From NCBI RefSeq assembly GCF_000515275.1, contig NZ_KI911560.1, positions 1,550,001-1,614,000 on the forward strand: 64,000 bases of DNA, in the 5' to 3' direction. The stretch's first letter is position 1. Each line of letters begins with the position of its first letter. The DNA is from Methylophilus sp. 5 (GTDB lineage: Bacteria > Pseudomonadota > Gammaproteobacteria > Burkholderiales > Methylophilaceae). Below the pieces are notes generated by a model, which saw nothing but the letters and a program-made list of their open reading frames with translations, was not told the origin of the DNA and ran no database searches. Of this stretch, positions 16,678 to 24,912 are shown piece after piece. Position numbers and translations under genes: made by a program.

Positions 16678-17142
16678 ATGGCGCGTTACTGGTTGATGAA
16701 ATCCGAGCCCTCGGACGTTTCGATTGATGATTTGGCAAGGTTTCCAAACCAAACGGTGGATTGGTACGGTGTGCGTAACTATCAGGCCCGCAATTTCATG
16801 CGTGACCAGATGAAACCAGGCGACGGCGTGTTGTTTTACCACTCTAATTGTGAGACGCCCGGCATCGCAGGGCTGTGTGAGGTCAGCCAATTGGCTTACC
16901 CAGACAAGCTGCAATTTGTGGAGGGGCACAAGTATTTTGACCCGAAATCTACCCCGGAAAATCCACGTTGGGTCAATGTGGATGTCAAACTGGTGCGCAA
17001 AACCAGGTTGTTAAGCCTGAAAGAAATGCGGGAAGTGCCTGAGTTGGCCAATATGCGCACTTTGCAAAAAGGGAACCGCCTGTCGATTACACCGGTCGAT
17101 CCCAAGGAGTGGGCTGTTATTTCGGCGTTATTGGCTGATTGA
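16678..17142 (+). CDS. EVE domain protein (thymocyte nuclear protein 1 homologue)
   Basis: The protein (154 residues) is a single EVE domain: ARYWLMKSEPSDVSIDDL, WYGVRNYQARNFMRDQMKPGDGVLFYHSN, PGIAGLCEV, then RWVNVDVKLV. EVE domains share the PUA/YTH fold and are thought to bind modified bases in RNA or DNA; the partner here is unknown. AAGAAGG precedes the chosen ATG; a longer frame starting at 16651 has no family support. It is followed 61 bases later by a diguanylate cyclase. Confidence 0.92.
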   Translation: MARYWLMKSEPSDVSIDDLARFPNQTVDWYGVRNYQARNFMRDQMKPGDGVLFYHSNCETPGIAGLCEVSQLAYPDKLQFVEGHKYFDPKSTPENPRWVNVDVKLVRKTRLLSLKEMREVPELANMRTLQKGNRLSITPVDPKEWAVISALLAD

Positions 17143-17203
17143 TCGCTGGCTTGGGCAGGGCGGCTACCGCATTCTAGATGCATTACTCACATAGAACAGG
17201 CTT

Positions 17204-18376
17204 ATGAACAGACAACGAAAACATGCCGTGTTGTATATTCTGGTCGCCGGGTTTCTGATCGCTTTTATCGGCGTACTGCTGTTTGTGTGGATTTATTTCT
17301 CTAGCATGCGCGAAATGCACCAAACCACGCGCAAGCTTTATGAGCAGCCTTTTGCCGTTGCCAACGCGGCACTGGCTTTAGAGGCCGATTTGTATCAGAT
17401 TCGCGGTAGTCTGCTCTATGCCACCTTGATTCAGGCGGATCGTTTGCAACTGGCAACGACAGTGACTTTTATTGAGGCGCGTGAGCAGTTGGCGCAGCAA
17501 AAACTTGCAGTCATTGCGCATAGTTACTCTGGCGACCCGCAGCAAGTCACTCGGCTTAAACAAACCCTGGCGCAGCTTAATCAGGTGCGCGACCAGATAC
17601 TGCATGCACTGGAAGCCGCCCGCTATGCAGAGGCTAACCGCCTGATAGAGGCGCAGTGGACTGCGCGATTTAACCAGGTTGCCAGTCTGAATGAGGTGGT
17701 GCTCAAAAACGCCAATCAACGTGCTACCCAATATGTGAATGAAAGCCAGCAGCGCCTGGAAAAACACACGCGGCATGGCCTGGCTTATGCGGCACTCCTG
17801 CTCAGTTTGTTTTTGACGGTGGGTATTTTCGTGGCCTGGCGCATTTATCAACTGCATATTGAGGCAGACAAGTTTGCCTTTACCGACTTTTTAACCGGCA
17901 TTGCCAACCGCAGGCATTTTATCCATGAGCTAGAATCAGAAATCCGGCGCAGTCAGCGCTATGGCTCGGCGTTTGCATTTGCGATGGTCGATATTGACCA
18001 TTTTAAAAAAATCAACGATCAGTACGGGCACCATGCCGGTGACTTGATTTTGCAGAATTTTTGCTTGCGTTGCGTCAATGCTTTACGCACCAGCGATATG
18101 GTCGGTCGCCTCGGCGGCGAAGAATTTGGCATTTTAATGCCGATGACAGACCTGCATGAAGCCGCACGCGTGATTGAGCGTCTGCGCTCAGAAATAGACC
18201 ACAGCGTGATGAGTGATCATGGTGAGCACATTCACTACACGGCATCATTTGGGCTGGTGTCTACCTCGCAGCTTAGCGATCAGCAAGGCCTGGCACATTT
18301 GATGAAAATGGCTGATGCCGCGCTCTACGCTGCCAAACAGCAAGGCCGCAATCGCGTCTTTATCGCTAACCATTAA
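17204..18376 (+). CDS. membrane-bound diguanylate cyclase
   Basis: The 390-residue protein has an N-terminal membrane segment (about 9-31), a periplasmic helical sensor region to ~190 resembling four-helix-bundle or CHASE3 modules, a second membrane segment (~193-213) and a C-terminal GGDEF domain. The active site is RLGGEEF (304-308) and the inhibitory RxxD site is RTSD (295-298), so synthesis of c-di-GMP with product feedback is expected. DFLTGIANRRHF and FAMVDIDHFKKIND are the usual GGDEF landmarks. The signal sensed is not known. Confidence 0.93.
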   Translation: MNRQRKHAVLYILVAGFLIAFIGVLLFVWIYFSSMREMHQTTRKLYEQPFAVANAALALEADLYQIRGSLLYATLIQADRLQLATTVTFIEAREQLAQQKLAVIAHSYSGDPQQVTRLKQTLAQLNQVRDQILHALEAARYAEANRLIEAQWTARFNQVASLNEVVLKNANQRATQYVNESQQRLEKHTRHGLAYAALLLSLFLTVGIFVAWRIYQLHIEADKFAFTDFLTGIANRRHFIHELESEIRRSQRYGSAFAFAMVDIDHFKKINDQYGHHAGDLILQNFCLRCVNALRTSDMVGRLGGEEFGILMPMTDLHEAARVIERLRSEIDHSVMSDHGEHIHYTASFGLVSTSQLSDQQGLAHLMKMADAALYAAKQQGRNRVFIANH

Positions 18377-18595
18377 TCTATCTCTACAAGCTGGCCGTAC
18401 GATGCTTGCATAGCTGTGCGGTTATGTCTCTTTTTTTTCCAGCGTTTTCCTGAAAATCTACTCAAATGCCAGTTTATTGTGCGCCTGTTATTTTGGTGCA
18501 CTTTTTTGGTGCGAAGCTCTGCTCAAGTAATCGTTCGCTTGCTCATGGTACCGCTGTTTCTTAAATAGAATACTGTTTTTAAATAAAGGATTATT

Positions 18596-18624
18596 TATTT
18601 TAACTATCTGATTATTAATATAAT
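18596..18624 (+). promoter_or_regulatory. candidate promoter of the S1C protease gene
   Basis: The intergenic stretch 18377-18785 holds no gene. Its middle is very AT-rich, with TATAAT at 18619-18624. A weak -35-like TTATTT lies 17 bases upstream. Transcription from here would begin about 40 bases before the structured leader described next. Confidence 0.4.
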
Positions 18625-18674
18625 TTTAAATGTTTGTGCTTGGCCTGAGTCGTGTATTTGGCCGCTAAAGCAGG

Positions 18675-18764
18675 GGTAAGTGCAGGTTGGAATACGTCTT
18701 GCTAAATCAAACCTGACAGGCTTTCCAGCGACTTACCGGCAAGCGGGTAACACCTCCCACTTGC
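18675..18764 (+). promoter_or_regulatory. structured 5' leader of the S1C protease gene (unrecognised)
   Basis: GGTAAGT (18675-18681) pairs perfectly with ACTTACC (18731-18737), enclosing CAGGTT (18683-18688) paired with AACCTG (18710-18715). A second hairpin GCAAG..CTTGC (18739-18764) with GGG/CCC inside follows, ending 12 bases before the GGAG ribosome-binding site. I do not recognise a known riboswitch class. Nested helices just upstream of a start codon suggest post-transcriptional control, but only a fold and alignment could show it. Confidence 0.45.
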
Positions 18765-18785
18765 TGCCATAGATTGGAGCACGAC

Positions 18786-19793
18786 ATGACGAAATTATTA
18801 ATCGGATTATTGTTAGGATGCATAAGCGCATCGCTGATGGCCGAGCCAGCCGAGGCGCTGGTTCATGATTTAAATAGTCGTGTGTTGCGTGTGCAAGTCG
18901 GGCTAAAAAACGGCCAGTATGGTTTGGGCTCTGGTGTGGTCGTGGCCGAAAACCAAGTAGTGACCAACTGCCATGTGGTGGCTAATGCCAGCAGTATCAG
19001 TGTCATGAGTGGTGGCGCTGCTTATCATGCGGTGGGCGTTAAGCCAGACTGGGAGCATGATGTGTGCATGTTGCAAATGGAAGATTTGCCACTATCCCCA
19101 GTGGCGATGAAATCCAGCCGCGAGCTTAAATATGAGCAACCAGTATTTACCATTGGCTACCCTAGTTTTGTAGCTGCCCCAGTGAGTACTAGCGGTGTGG
19201 TTAAAGGTTTGTTTAGCATGGATGACTCTGTCATTGTGCGTGCGACCAGCAGCTTTAGGCAAGGTGCCAGCGGCGGCGGCTTGTTTGATGACAGTGGCGC
19301 ACTGGTGGGCTTGATCACCCTGAAAAGCCCTGGCAAAGACGCTTATTACTACTATATGTCGGTTGACTGGGTGCAAGCATTGATCAGCAAACCAGCAGGC
19401 CCTATCGTCGTTAAAAGTGAATTACCTTTTTGGGGCAAGCCTGCAGCTGAGTGGCCACATTTTATGAAGGTGGTGTATCCATACCTGCATAAAGACTGGA
19501 ACGGTTTGAAAGTGATTGCCGAACAATGGACAGCGCAAGAGCCACATAACACCGAGGCATGGTTTTACCTGGCTGCAGCAGAGTATGAAACCAAAGACTT
19601 GACGCTGGCAGAGCAACATCTACATCGTGTGGTAAGCATGAACGATCAGCATAGCCAGGCATTTTATTATCTGGGTATGATTGCCGAGGCGAGCGGTAAA
19701 CACGGTGAGGCCATGGCCAGTGTCGATACACTTAAGCACCTGGATGCCGAGGCAGCTGACGCGCTCACAGTGGCCATGAAAAGCTTGCCTTAA
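18786..19793 (+). CDS. secreted trypsin-like serine protease (S1C) with TPR tail
   Basis: The 335-residue protein has a signal peptide (TKLLIGLLLGCISASLMAEPAEA), a DegP-type protease domain with the catalytic triad in TNCHVV (His), DWEHDVCML (Asp) and FRQGASGGGLFD (Ser), and a C-terminal helical part (EAWFYLAAAEYETKDLTLAEQHLHRVV, then FYYLGMIAEASGKHGEA) that reads as TPR repeats in place of PDZ domains. A periplasmic quality-control or processing role is likely. The ATG at 18786 with GGAG five bases upstream is preferred over TTG at 18774. A terminator follows at 19820. Confidence 0.88.
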   Translation: MTKLLIGLLLGCISASLMAEPAEALVHDLNSRVLRVQVGLKNGQYGLGSGVVVAENQVVTNCHVVANASSISVMSGGAAYHAVGVKPDWEHDVCMLQMEDLPLSPVAMKSSRELKYEQPVFTIGYPSFVAAPVSTSGVVKGLFSMDDSVIVRATSSFRQGASGGGLFDDSGALVGLITLKSPGKDAYYYYMSVDWVQALISKPAGPIVVKSELPFWGKPAAEWPHFMKVVYPYLHKDWNGLKVIAEQWTAQEPHNTEAWFYLAAAEYETKDLTLAEQHLHRVVSMNDQHSQAFYYLGMIAEASGKHGEAMASVDTLKHLDAEAADALTVAMKSLP

Positions 19794-19819
19794 TAGCGAT
19801 CATGGTCTGAGGCTAAAAC

Positions 19820-19848
19820 AAAAAAGCGCCTGAATGGGCGCTTTTTTT
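19820..19848. terminator. bidirectional intrinsic terminator
   Basis: AAAAAAGCGCC..GGGCGCTTTTTTT forms a GC stem with A and T tracts on the two sides. It can end transcription of the protease gene (plus) and of the small gene at 19867-20016 (minus). Confidence 0.9.
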
Positions 19849-19866
19849 GCGACAGAGGCTGCTTGC

Positions 19867-20016
19867 TTATGCCACTGCCATGTCGAGTTCTTCTACATGG
19901 TAGTAATGTTCATCATCCCACAGGGTGAAGTCTTGTGCGGTATAAATCGCTTCCTGAAAATGATGAAAGGTTGCGATGCAATGGTTCTCTTCGTCCATCA
20001 CTTGGTACATTGTCAT
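19867..20016 (-). CDS. small hypothetical protein, 49 residues
   Basis: The gene encodes an acidic, His- and aromatic-rich protein (MTMYQVMDEENHCIATFHHF, then WDDEHYYHVEELDMAVA). AAAGGTGG stands five bases before the ATG, and the stop lies just before a bidirectional terminator, so it looks like a real transcription unit. I do not recognise a family. A longer frame to 20067 adds 17 residues but lacks such a ribosome-binding site. The gene is divergent from the SAH-riboswitch operon. Confidence 0.55.
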   Translation of the reverse strand: MTMYQVMDEENHCIATFHHFQEAIYTAQDFTLWDDEHYYHVEELDMAVA

Positions 20017-20206
20017 GTGAACCACCTTTCTGATCTGGTTGTGTGCTGATTGCCGTGATGACATCATCGCACAGCTGTATGACAGTGATTTTGCAGAGCA
20101 GCAAGGTGTAATAGGCTTAGTTTGTCTGATGATGTTTGGGCGCAGGCAGACGGTTTATTTGCGTGTGATTTAGCCCGCTGTTTCGCGCTTGGTGCCAGCC
20201 ACTTTT

Positions 20207-20234
20207 TTGTAAAATGCCCGGGTTGGCGTATAAT
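20207..20234 (+). promoter_or_regulatory. sigma70-type promoter of ahcY operon
   Basis: TTGTAA and TATAAT are separated by 16 bases; the predicted start point (about 20241) is two bases before the first paired base of the SAH riboswitch. The position strongly supports the call. Bases 20017-20206 show no other gene. Confidence 0.75.
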
Positions 20235-20242
20235 TCGCCACT

Positions 20243-20316
20243 TCTGAGGAACGCTGCGAGAGTCACTCGACTCCCAGGCTCAGAGTATTTGCTGCAAAGC
20301 ATCTCAACGGCGTTCA
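20243..20316 (+). promoter_or_regulatory. S-adenosylhomocysteine (SAH) riboswitch
   Basis: The element has the class signature in order: CTGAGGAACGCTGC, a variable hairpin, CCCAGGCTCAG pairing back with CTGAG, then CAACGGCGTTCA whose AACGGCGTT pairs with the AACGCTG region as a pseudoknot. It lies ~100 bases before ahcY. In this class SAH binding raises expression of SAH hydrolase, so the toxic methylation by-product induces its own removal. Confidence 0.95.
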
Positions 20317-20414
20317 CTTTTCACTGTGCGAGCACGGAAAAAAGGTGAACAAACGTTTCCACCGGTTCTTAGAACTTTTCCTGCTCAGTTTTCATCTTTT
20401 TAAGGATTTGAAAC

Positions 20415-21839
20415 ATGAATACTGTAGCTGATATCAAAGATTACATCGTGGCTGACATGAGCCTGGCTGCTTGGGGTCGCAAGGAGATTGCGATTGCCGA
20501 AACTGAAATGCCAGGCTTGATGGCGATTCGCGAAGAATATGCTGCTCAACAACCACTCAAGGGCGCACGTATTACTGGCTCTTTGCATATGACCATCCAA
20601 ACAGCAGTGTTGATTGAAACACTGAAGGATCTGGGTGCCGACGTGCGCTGGGCCTCCTGCAATATTTTCTCTACCCAAGACCACGCCGCCGCCGCGATTG
20701 CCGCGACAGGCACCGCTGTGTTCGCGGTAAAAGGCGAAACGCTGGAAGAATACTGGGACTACACCCACCGCATTTTTGAATGGGCTGACCGCCAAAATGG
20801 GGAAGAAGTATTCTCAAACATGATTCTGGATGATGGTGGCGATGCGACCCTGCTGCTGCATTTGGGTAGCCGTGCCGAAAAAGATTTGTCTGTGGTGGCT
20901 AACCCTACCTCAGAAGAAGAAGTCTGTTTGTTTAACGCGATTAAAGCCAAACTGAAAACAGATTCAAGCTGGTATTCCAACCGTTTGGCCGCGATTAAAG
21001 GCGTGACTGAAGAAACCACTACCGGCGTGCATAGACTGTATCAAATGCACAAAGAGGGCAAATTGGCTTTCCCGGCGATTAACGTGAACGACTCTGTGAC
21101 CAAGTCCAAGTTTGATAACTTGTATGGTTGCCGTGAATCACTGGTTGACGGTATCAAACGTGCGACCGATGTGATGATTGCAGGCAAAATTGCCGTCGTT
21201 GCTGGTTACGGTGACGTGGGTAAAGGCTCTGCACAAGCATTGCGTGCGTTGTCTGCCCAGGTATGGGTGACTGAAATTGACCCGATTTGCGCCTTGCAAG
21301 CAGCGATGGAAGGTTACCGCGTGGTGACCATGGATTACGCAGCCGAGCATGCCGACATTTTTGTCACGGCAACGGGCAACTACCATGTGATCACCCATGA
21401 CCATATGGCCAAAATGAAAGACCAGGCCATTGTGTGTAATATTGGCCACTTTGATAACGAAATCGACGTTGCTGGCATTGAAAAATACCAGTGGGACGAG
21501 ATCAAACCACAAGTGGACCATGTGATTTTCCCGGATGGTAAGCGCATCATCCTGTTGGCTAAAGGCCGCCTGGTTAACCTGGGTTGCGGCACCGGCCATC
21601 CAAGCTATGTCATGAGCTCCAGTTTTGCTAACCAGACCATCGCGCAAATTGAGCTGTTTACGCGAATTGAGCAATATCCGGTGGGCGTGTATACCTTGCC
21701 CAAGCATCTGGATGAAAAAGTGGCCATCTTGCAGTTGAAAAAACTCAACGCGCAATTGACCACGCTGACAGACGCACAAGCTGCGTATATTGGTGTGAGC
21801 AAAAGTGGCCCATACAAGCCAGATCACTATAGATATTAA
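20415..21839 (+). CDS. ahcY: adenosylhomocysteinase (SAH hydrolase)
   Basis: The cytosolic NAD-dependent enzyme (474 residues) cleaves SAH to adenosine and homocysteine. Landmarks are [38 protein letters not shown], the NAD-binding [27 protein letters not shown] and the C-terminal [10 protein letters not shown]. The length and the internal insert after residue ~150 fit the bacterial form. AAGGATTTG precedes the ATG. It heads an operon with a small membrane protein and metF: homocysteine released here is remethylated with methyl-THF made by MetF. Confidence 0.98.
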   Translation: MNTVADIKDYIVADMSLAAWGRKEIAIAETEMPGLMAIREEYAAQQPLKGARITGSLHMTIQTAVLIETLKDLGADVRWASCNIFSTQDHAAAAIAATGTAVFAVKGETLEEYWDYTHRIFEWADRQNGEEVFSNMILDDGGDATLLLHLGSRAEKDLSVVANPTSEEEVCLFNAIKAKLKTDSSWYSNRLAAIKGVTEETTTGVHRLYQMHKEGKLAFPAINVNDSVTKSKFDNLYGCRESLVDGIKRATDVMIAGKIAVVAGYGDVGKGSAQALRALSAQVWVTEIDPICALQAAMEGYRVVTMDYAAEHADIFVTATGNYHVITHDHMAKMKDQAIVCNIGHFDNEIDVAGIEKYQWDEIKPQVDHVIFPDGKRIILLAKGRLVNLGCGTGHPSYVMSSSFANQTIAQIELFTRIEQYPVGVYTLPKHLDEKVAILQLKKLNAQLTTLTDAQAAYIGVSKSGPYKPDHYRY

Positions 21840-21958
21840 GCTGAAAAGACACGCCTGGCGTGACTCAATGTGACTGACTAGCGTGCCCAATCACCGCCAG
21901 ATGTCTTGGCGGTGGTTTGGGTGTACACTCTTTCTCAAGCAAATCCTGAGGAGTGAGC

Positions 21959-22309
21959 ATGTTTAAGTTACTGGTTGTCTGGGTATTAAATGCAGTGGCA
22001 TTGATGGCGGTGACCTATCTGGTCCCCGGTATTCATGTGGCGAACTTTAAAGCGGCATTAGTGGCCGCTTTGGTGATTGGCCTGGTAAATGTGCTGATTA
22101 AACCTTTGCTGGTGATTCTCACGTTACCCATCACTTTACTCACGCTAGGCCTGTTTATACTGGTCATTAACGGGCTGCTATTTTGGGCGGTCGGCAATTA
22201 TCTGCAAGGCTTTTCGGTCAGTTCAATCCTCATTGGTGTGATTGGGGCGCTGGTTTACAGTGTGATCTCAGGCGTACTGAGTGCGATTGTCCTGGATGAT
22301 AAAGATTGA
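21959..22309 (+). CDS. small membrane protein, phage holin 4 family (YvlD-like)
   Basis: The 116-residue protein has about four membrane helices with a PLLVILTLPITLLTLGLF core, typical of the YvlD-type family (DUF/phage_holin_4_2). Despite the name these are chromosomal and not lytic; there is no prophage nearby. GAGGAG lies five bases before the ATG at 21959. It sits between ahcY and metF, an arrangement common in betaproteobacteria, so it is probably cotranscribed under the SAH riboswitch; what it does for the methyl cycle is unknown. Confidence 0.85.
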   Translation: MFKLLVVWVLNAVALMAVTYLVPGIHVANFKAALVAALVIGLVNVLIKPLLVILTLPITLLTLGLFILVINGLLFWAVGNYLQGFSVSSILIGVIGALVYSVISGVLSAIVLDDKD

Positions 22310-22361
22310 GCATTCATACGGCCCATGAGGCCCAAACAGTGAATAGATAAAGATTAAACAA

Positions 22362-23189
22362 GTGAATAATAAAACTTCTTTCAGTTTTGAATTCTTTCCG
22401 CCAAAAACCGCGGAAGGCATGGCTAATCTACGTAATGTGCGCAACGAGTTGGCCGCATTTTCGCCTGAGTTTTTCTCGGTAACTTTTGGCGCTGGCGGGT
22501 CTACGCGTGATCGCACCATGGATAGCGTGCTGGAAATACAGGCCGAAGGCCATGGTGCTGCGCCGCATATCTCTTGTATTTCTTCCAGTAAAGAAGAAAT
22601 TCGCGAGCTGCTACAGGCCTACCAGGCCAAAGGCATCAAGCGCTTGGTCACGCTGCGTGGCGATATTCCTTCTGGTGAAGTGAGTGCAGGTGACTTTAAG
22701 TACGCCAACGAATTGGTGAGCTTTATCCGTGCCGAGACCGGTGACTGGTTTCACCTCGAAGTGGCGGCTTATCCTGAGTTTCACCCGGAAGCAGGCTCTG
22801 CGCAAAAAGACCTCGAAAACTTTAAACGTAAAATTGATGCAGGGGCTAACTCGGCGATTACGCAGTACTTTTATAACGTGGATGCATATTTCCGCTTTGT
22901 AGAAGCAGCGCAAAAACTGGGTGTTGCCGCGCCGATTATTCCCGGCATTATGCCTATCTACAATTACACGCAATTGGCGCGTTTTTCTAGTGGCTGTGGT
23001 GCTGAGATTCCACGCTGGTTACGTTTGCGCCTGGAGGCTTATGGTGACGATTTGCCGTCATTGCGTGCGTTTGGCGCCGATGTGGTCACCGATATTTGTG
23101 CCAAGCTCATCGCTGCCGGCGTCGATAAAATGCATTTTTACACGCTGAATCAGGCCGGGATTATTGGCCAGATTATTCGGCAGTTATAG
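22362..23189 (+). CDS. metF: 5,10-methylenetetrahydrofolate reductase
   Basis: The FAD-dependent TIM-barrel enzyme (275 residues) makes 5-methyl-THF for methionine synthesis. Motifs: SFEFFPPKTAEG, VTFGAGGS, HISCI, LVTLRGDIPSG, an AAYPEFHPEA motif, ITQYFYNVDAYFRFV and PGIMPIYNYTQL. The start is a GTG with no clear Shine-Dalgarno sequence, so low-level or coupled translation is possible; no better in-frame ATG exists upstream. It closes the SAH-riboswitch operon before a strong terminator. Confidence 0.96.
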   Translation: MNNKTSFSFEFFPPKTAEGMANLRNVRNELAAFSPEFFSVTFGAGGSTRDRTMDSVLEIQAEGHGAAPHISCISSSKEEIRELLQAYQAKGIKRLVTLRGDIPSGEVSAGDFKYANELVSFIRAETGDWFHLEVAAYPEFHPEAGSAQKDLENFKRKIDAGANSAITQYFYNVDAYFRFVEAAQKLGVAAPIIPGIMPIYNYTQLARFSSGCGAEIPRWLRLRLEAYGDDLPSLRAFGADVVTDICAKLIAAGVDKMHFYTLNQAGIIGQIIRQL

Positions 23190-23201
23190 CGTTAAAAAAA
23201 T

Positions 23202-23237
23202 AAAAAAAGCGCGGCCTGAATCAGGTCGCGCTTTTTT
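23202..23237. terminator. bidirectional terminator between metF and smg
   Basis: A run of As, GCGCGGCCT, a five-base loop, AGGTCGCGC and a run of Ts form a strong hairpin (one G-U pair) between the convergent genes metF and smg. Confidence 0.92.
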
Positions 23238-23250
23238 ACGTCCATTGTGT

Positions 23251-23718
23251 TTATTGCAGTGAAAGACCTTGTGGATTAAACAAGGCGTCTTCTACAAACA
23301 AGTAGTCTTGTTTGCGTGTTTCGTCCCATAGCACCATCATGGTGATCCAGCGGATATCTTCCATGCTCAGCGTTTCTTGTGGCAGCACCATGCCACGATC
23401 GACAATCAAGTCGCGCTCGTAGGCCGTGATGATGTCACTGCGTTGCAGCAGCGTGAGAAAGTTAAGGCTTTCGTCATTAATCTTGCTACGCTCCATTTCG
23501 CAAAAAATGCGAATGGCCGCCGGGTCGTGCAAATAGCGCGGTTGTTGTACCGAGCGGCGCAGGTCTTTCACCCAGTCTACCGCGTGCAGAATGTCCTGAT
23601 GGTTAAATCCAGCCTGGGATAACTCGTAAGCCATGATGGTTTCGTCGGTTTCTTTCAACTCTAACGCATCATGTTTATCCCAGTAATTTTGATAAATAAA
23701 TATCAATACTTCCAACAT
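23251..23718 (-). CDS. smg: Smg family protein (DUF494)
   Basis: The 155-residue acidic protein matches Smg/DUF494: MLEVLIFIYQNYWD, LSQAGFNHQDILHAVDWVKDL, RIFCEMERSKIN, ESLNFLTLLQRSDIITAYERDLIVDR and EDIRWITMMVLWDE. Its function is unknown, but it is conserved next to dprA in beta- and gammaproteobacteria, as here, 66 bases downstream. Often topA follows; in this genome topA lies far away at 57137. Confidence 0.93.
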   Translation of the reverse strand: MLEVLIFIYQNYWDKHDALELKETDETIMAYELSQAGFNHQDILHAVDWVKDLRRSVQQPRYLHDPAAIRIFCEMERSKINDESLNFLTLLQRSDIITAYERDLIVDRGMVLPQETLSMEDIRWITMMVLWDETRKQDYLFVEDALFNPQGLSLQ

Positions 23719-23784
23719 GTATATAGTCTCCTCAAACGCGCTGTTGCATAGACAGCGCTGTTGGGGTGGGTCTAAGCCTGATCT

Positions 23785-24897
23785 TTAAGCCAGTCGTTGG
23801 AATTGACCGCTGGCGAGATGGCTGACCACACCTTCTAATTCAAGTAGTGTTAGCATGGTGGAAACTTGTTCGGGCGTCAAGCCTGAGCGGGCCGAGATCT
23901 GTTCGGCAAACAAGGGGTCAAACCCCATGCAAACCAAGACAGGGCTTGCTTCGGCGGGTAAATTAGTCCAATCGGGTGATGGCCCATTCGGGCTAATCAA
24001 TAAGGCCTGGTTTGGCAGGCGGATGTGCCGTAATTCACTCAATATATCTTCGGTGGATTCGACCAGTTTTGCGCCTTGCTTGATGAGAGCGTGACAGCCT
24101 TTTGCCACTGGTGAATGAATCGAGCCTGGAATGGCAAACACTTCGCGCCCTTGTTCAATCGCTTGTTTGGCGGTAATTAATGAGCCGCTGTCGATATTAG
24201 CTTCTACCACCAGGCAGCCTTCAGACAGGCCGCTGATAATGCGGTTGCGCCGGGGGAAGTTGTGCGTGAGGGATGGCGTACCCAAGGGGTATTCAGACAG
24301 GATCAGCCCATATTGCGCAATCTGGTGTGCCAGTGTTTTATGCCGCGCCGGGTAAACAATATCCAGCCCGGTGCCGACCACCGCAATGGTGGCACCATCT
24401 GCTTTGAGGGCGCCGCGGTGTGCTGCGCCATCTATGCCCAGCGCCAAGCCACTCACTACGACTAATCCGGCCCGGCACAGGCTCTCGGCAAAGTTTTCAG
24501 CGGTAGCTTCACCTTGCGGCGTCGCATGGCGACTACCGACAATGGCCAGGCAAGGGCGTTTAAGCATTTGCAGATTGCCTTTGGCATATAGCACCGGCGG
24601 TGGCTGGTCGGTGTCCAGCAGCCGTTGCGGATAATAGGGGTCGCCCAGGGTAATCAGGTGGTTATCTGTTTGATCTAGCCAGGCCAGCGTGTGCGCAATG
24701 TGCGGGTCCTCCATCGCACGCTGGATGCCATCGGCGACCTCTTTGCTGACCAGCTCGCGCAGTGCAGAAGAGGGCGCAGCCAGAATGGCTTCTGGCGTTT
24801 TAAAATTGAGGAGTAGCTGGCAGTAAGTGACGCTGCCCAGCCCCTTGACCAGGCTGAGTGCAATCCATGGCGCAATATGTTCAGCAGTTGTCGTCAC
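23785..24897 (-). CDS. dprA: DNA processing protein DprA
   Basis: The 370-residue protein loads RecA on incoming single-stranded DNA during natural transformation. The Rossmann-like core contains LAIVGSRHATPQGEATAENF, VVSGLALGIDGAAHRGAL, TIAVVGTGLDIVYPARH, LISEYPLG-like ILSEYPLGTPSLTHNFPRRNRIISGLS and EGCLVVEANIDSGSLITAKQAIEQGREVFAIPG. A C-terminal winged-helix domain (ARSGLTPEQVSTMLTLLELEGVV) and an N-terminal SAM-like part are present. It lies between a LysM protein and smg. Confidence 0.96.
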   Translation of the reverse strand: MTTTAEHIAPWIALSLVKGLGSVTYCQLLLNFKTPEAILAAPSSALRELVSKEVADGIQRAMEDPHIAHTLAWLDQTDNHLITLGDPYYPQRLLDTDQPPPVLYAKGNLQMLKRPCLAIVGSRHATPQGEATAENFAESLCRAGLVVVSGLALGIDGAAHRGALKADGATIAVVGTGLDIVYPARHKTLAHQIAQYGLILSEYPLGTPSLTHNFPRRNRIISGLSEGCLVVEANIDSGSLITAKQAIEQGREVFAIPGSIHSPVAKGCHALIKQGAKLVESTEDILSELRHIRLPNQALLISPNGPSPDWTNLPAEASPVLVCMGFDPLFAEQISARSGLTPEQVSTMLTLLELEGVVSHLASGQFQRLA

Positions 24898-24912
24898 GCT
24901 GTTGCTTGTACA

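Noticed and set aside
18377..18785. c-di-GMP riboswitch between diguanylate cyclase and protease genes
   Set aside because: The conserved GEMM-I core was not found despite the context; only an unassigned structured leader remains.
20117..20317. 66-residue minus-strand frame upstream of ahcY
   Set aside because: It lies across the promoter and SAH riboswitch and has no homology or ribosome-binding site.
21959..22309. Possible prophage because of the holin-family name
   Set aside because: The protein is of a chromosomal membrane family, between ahcY and metF, and no other phage gene is near.
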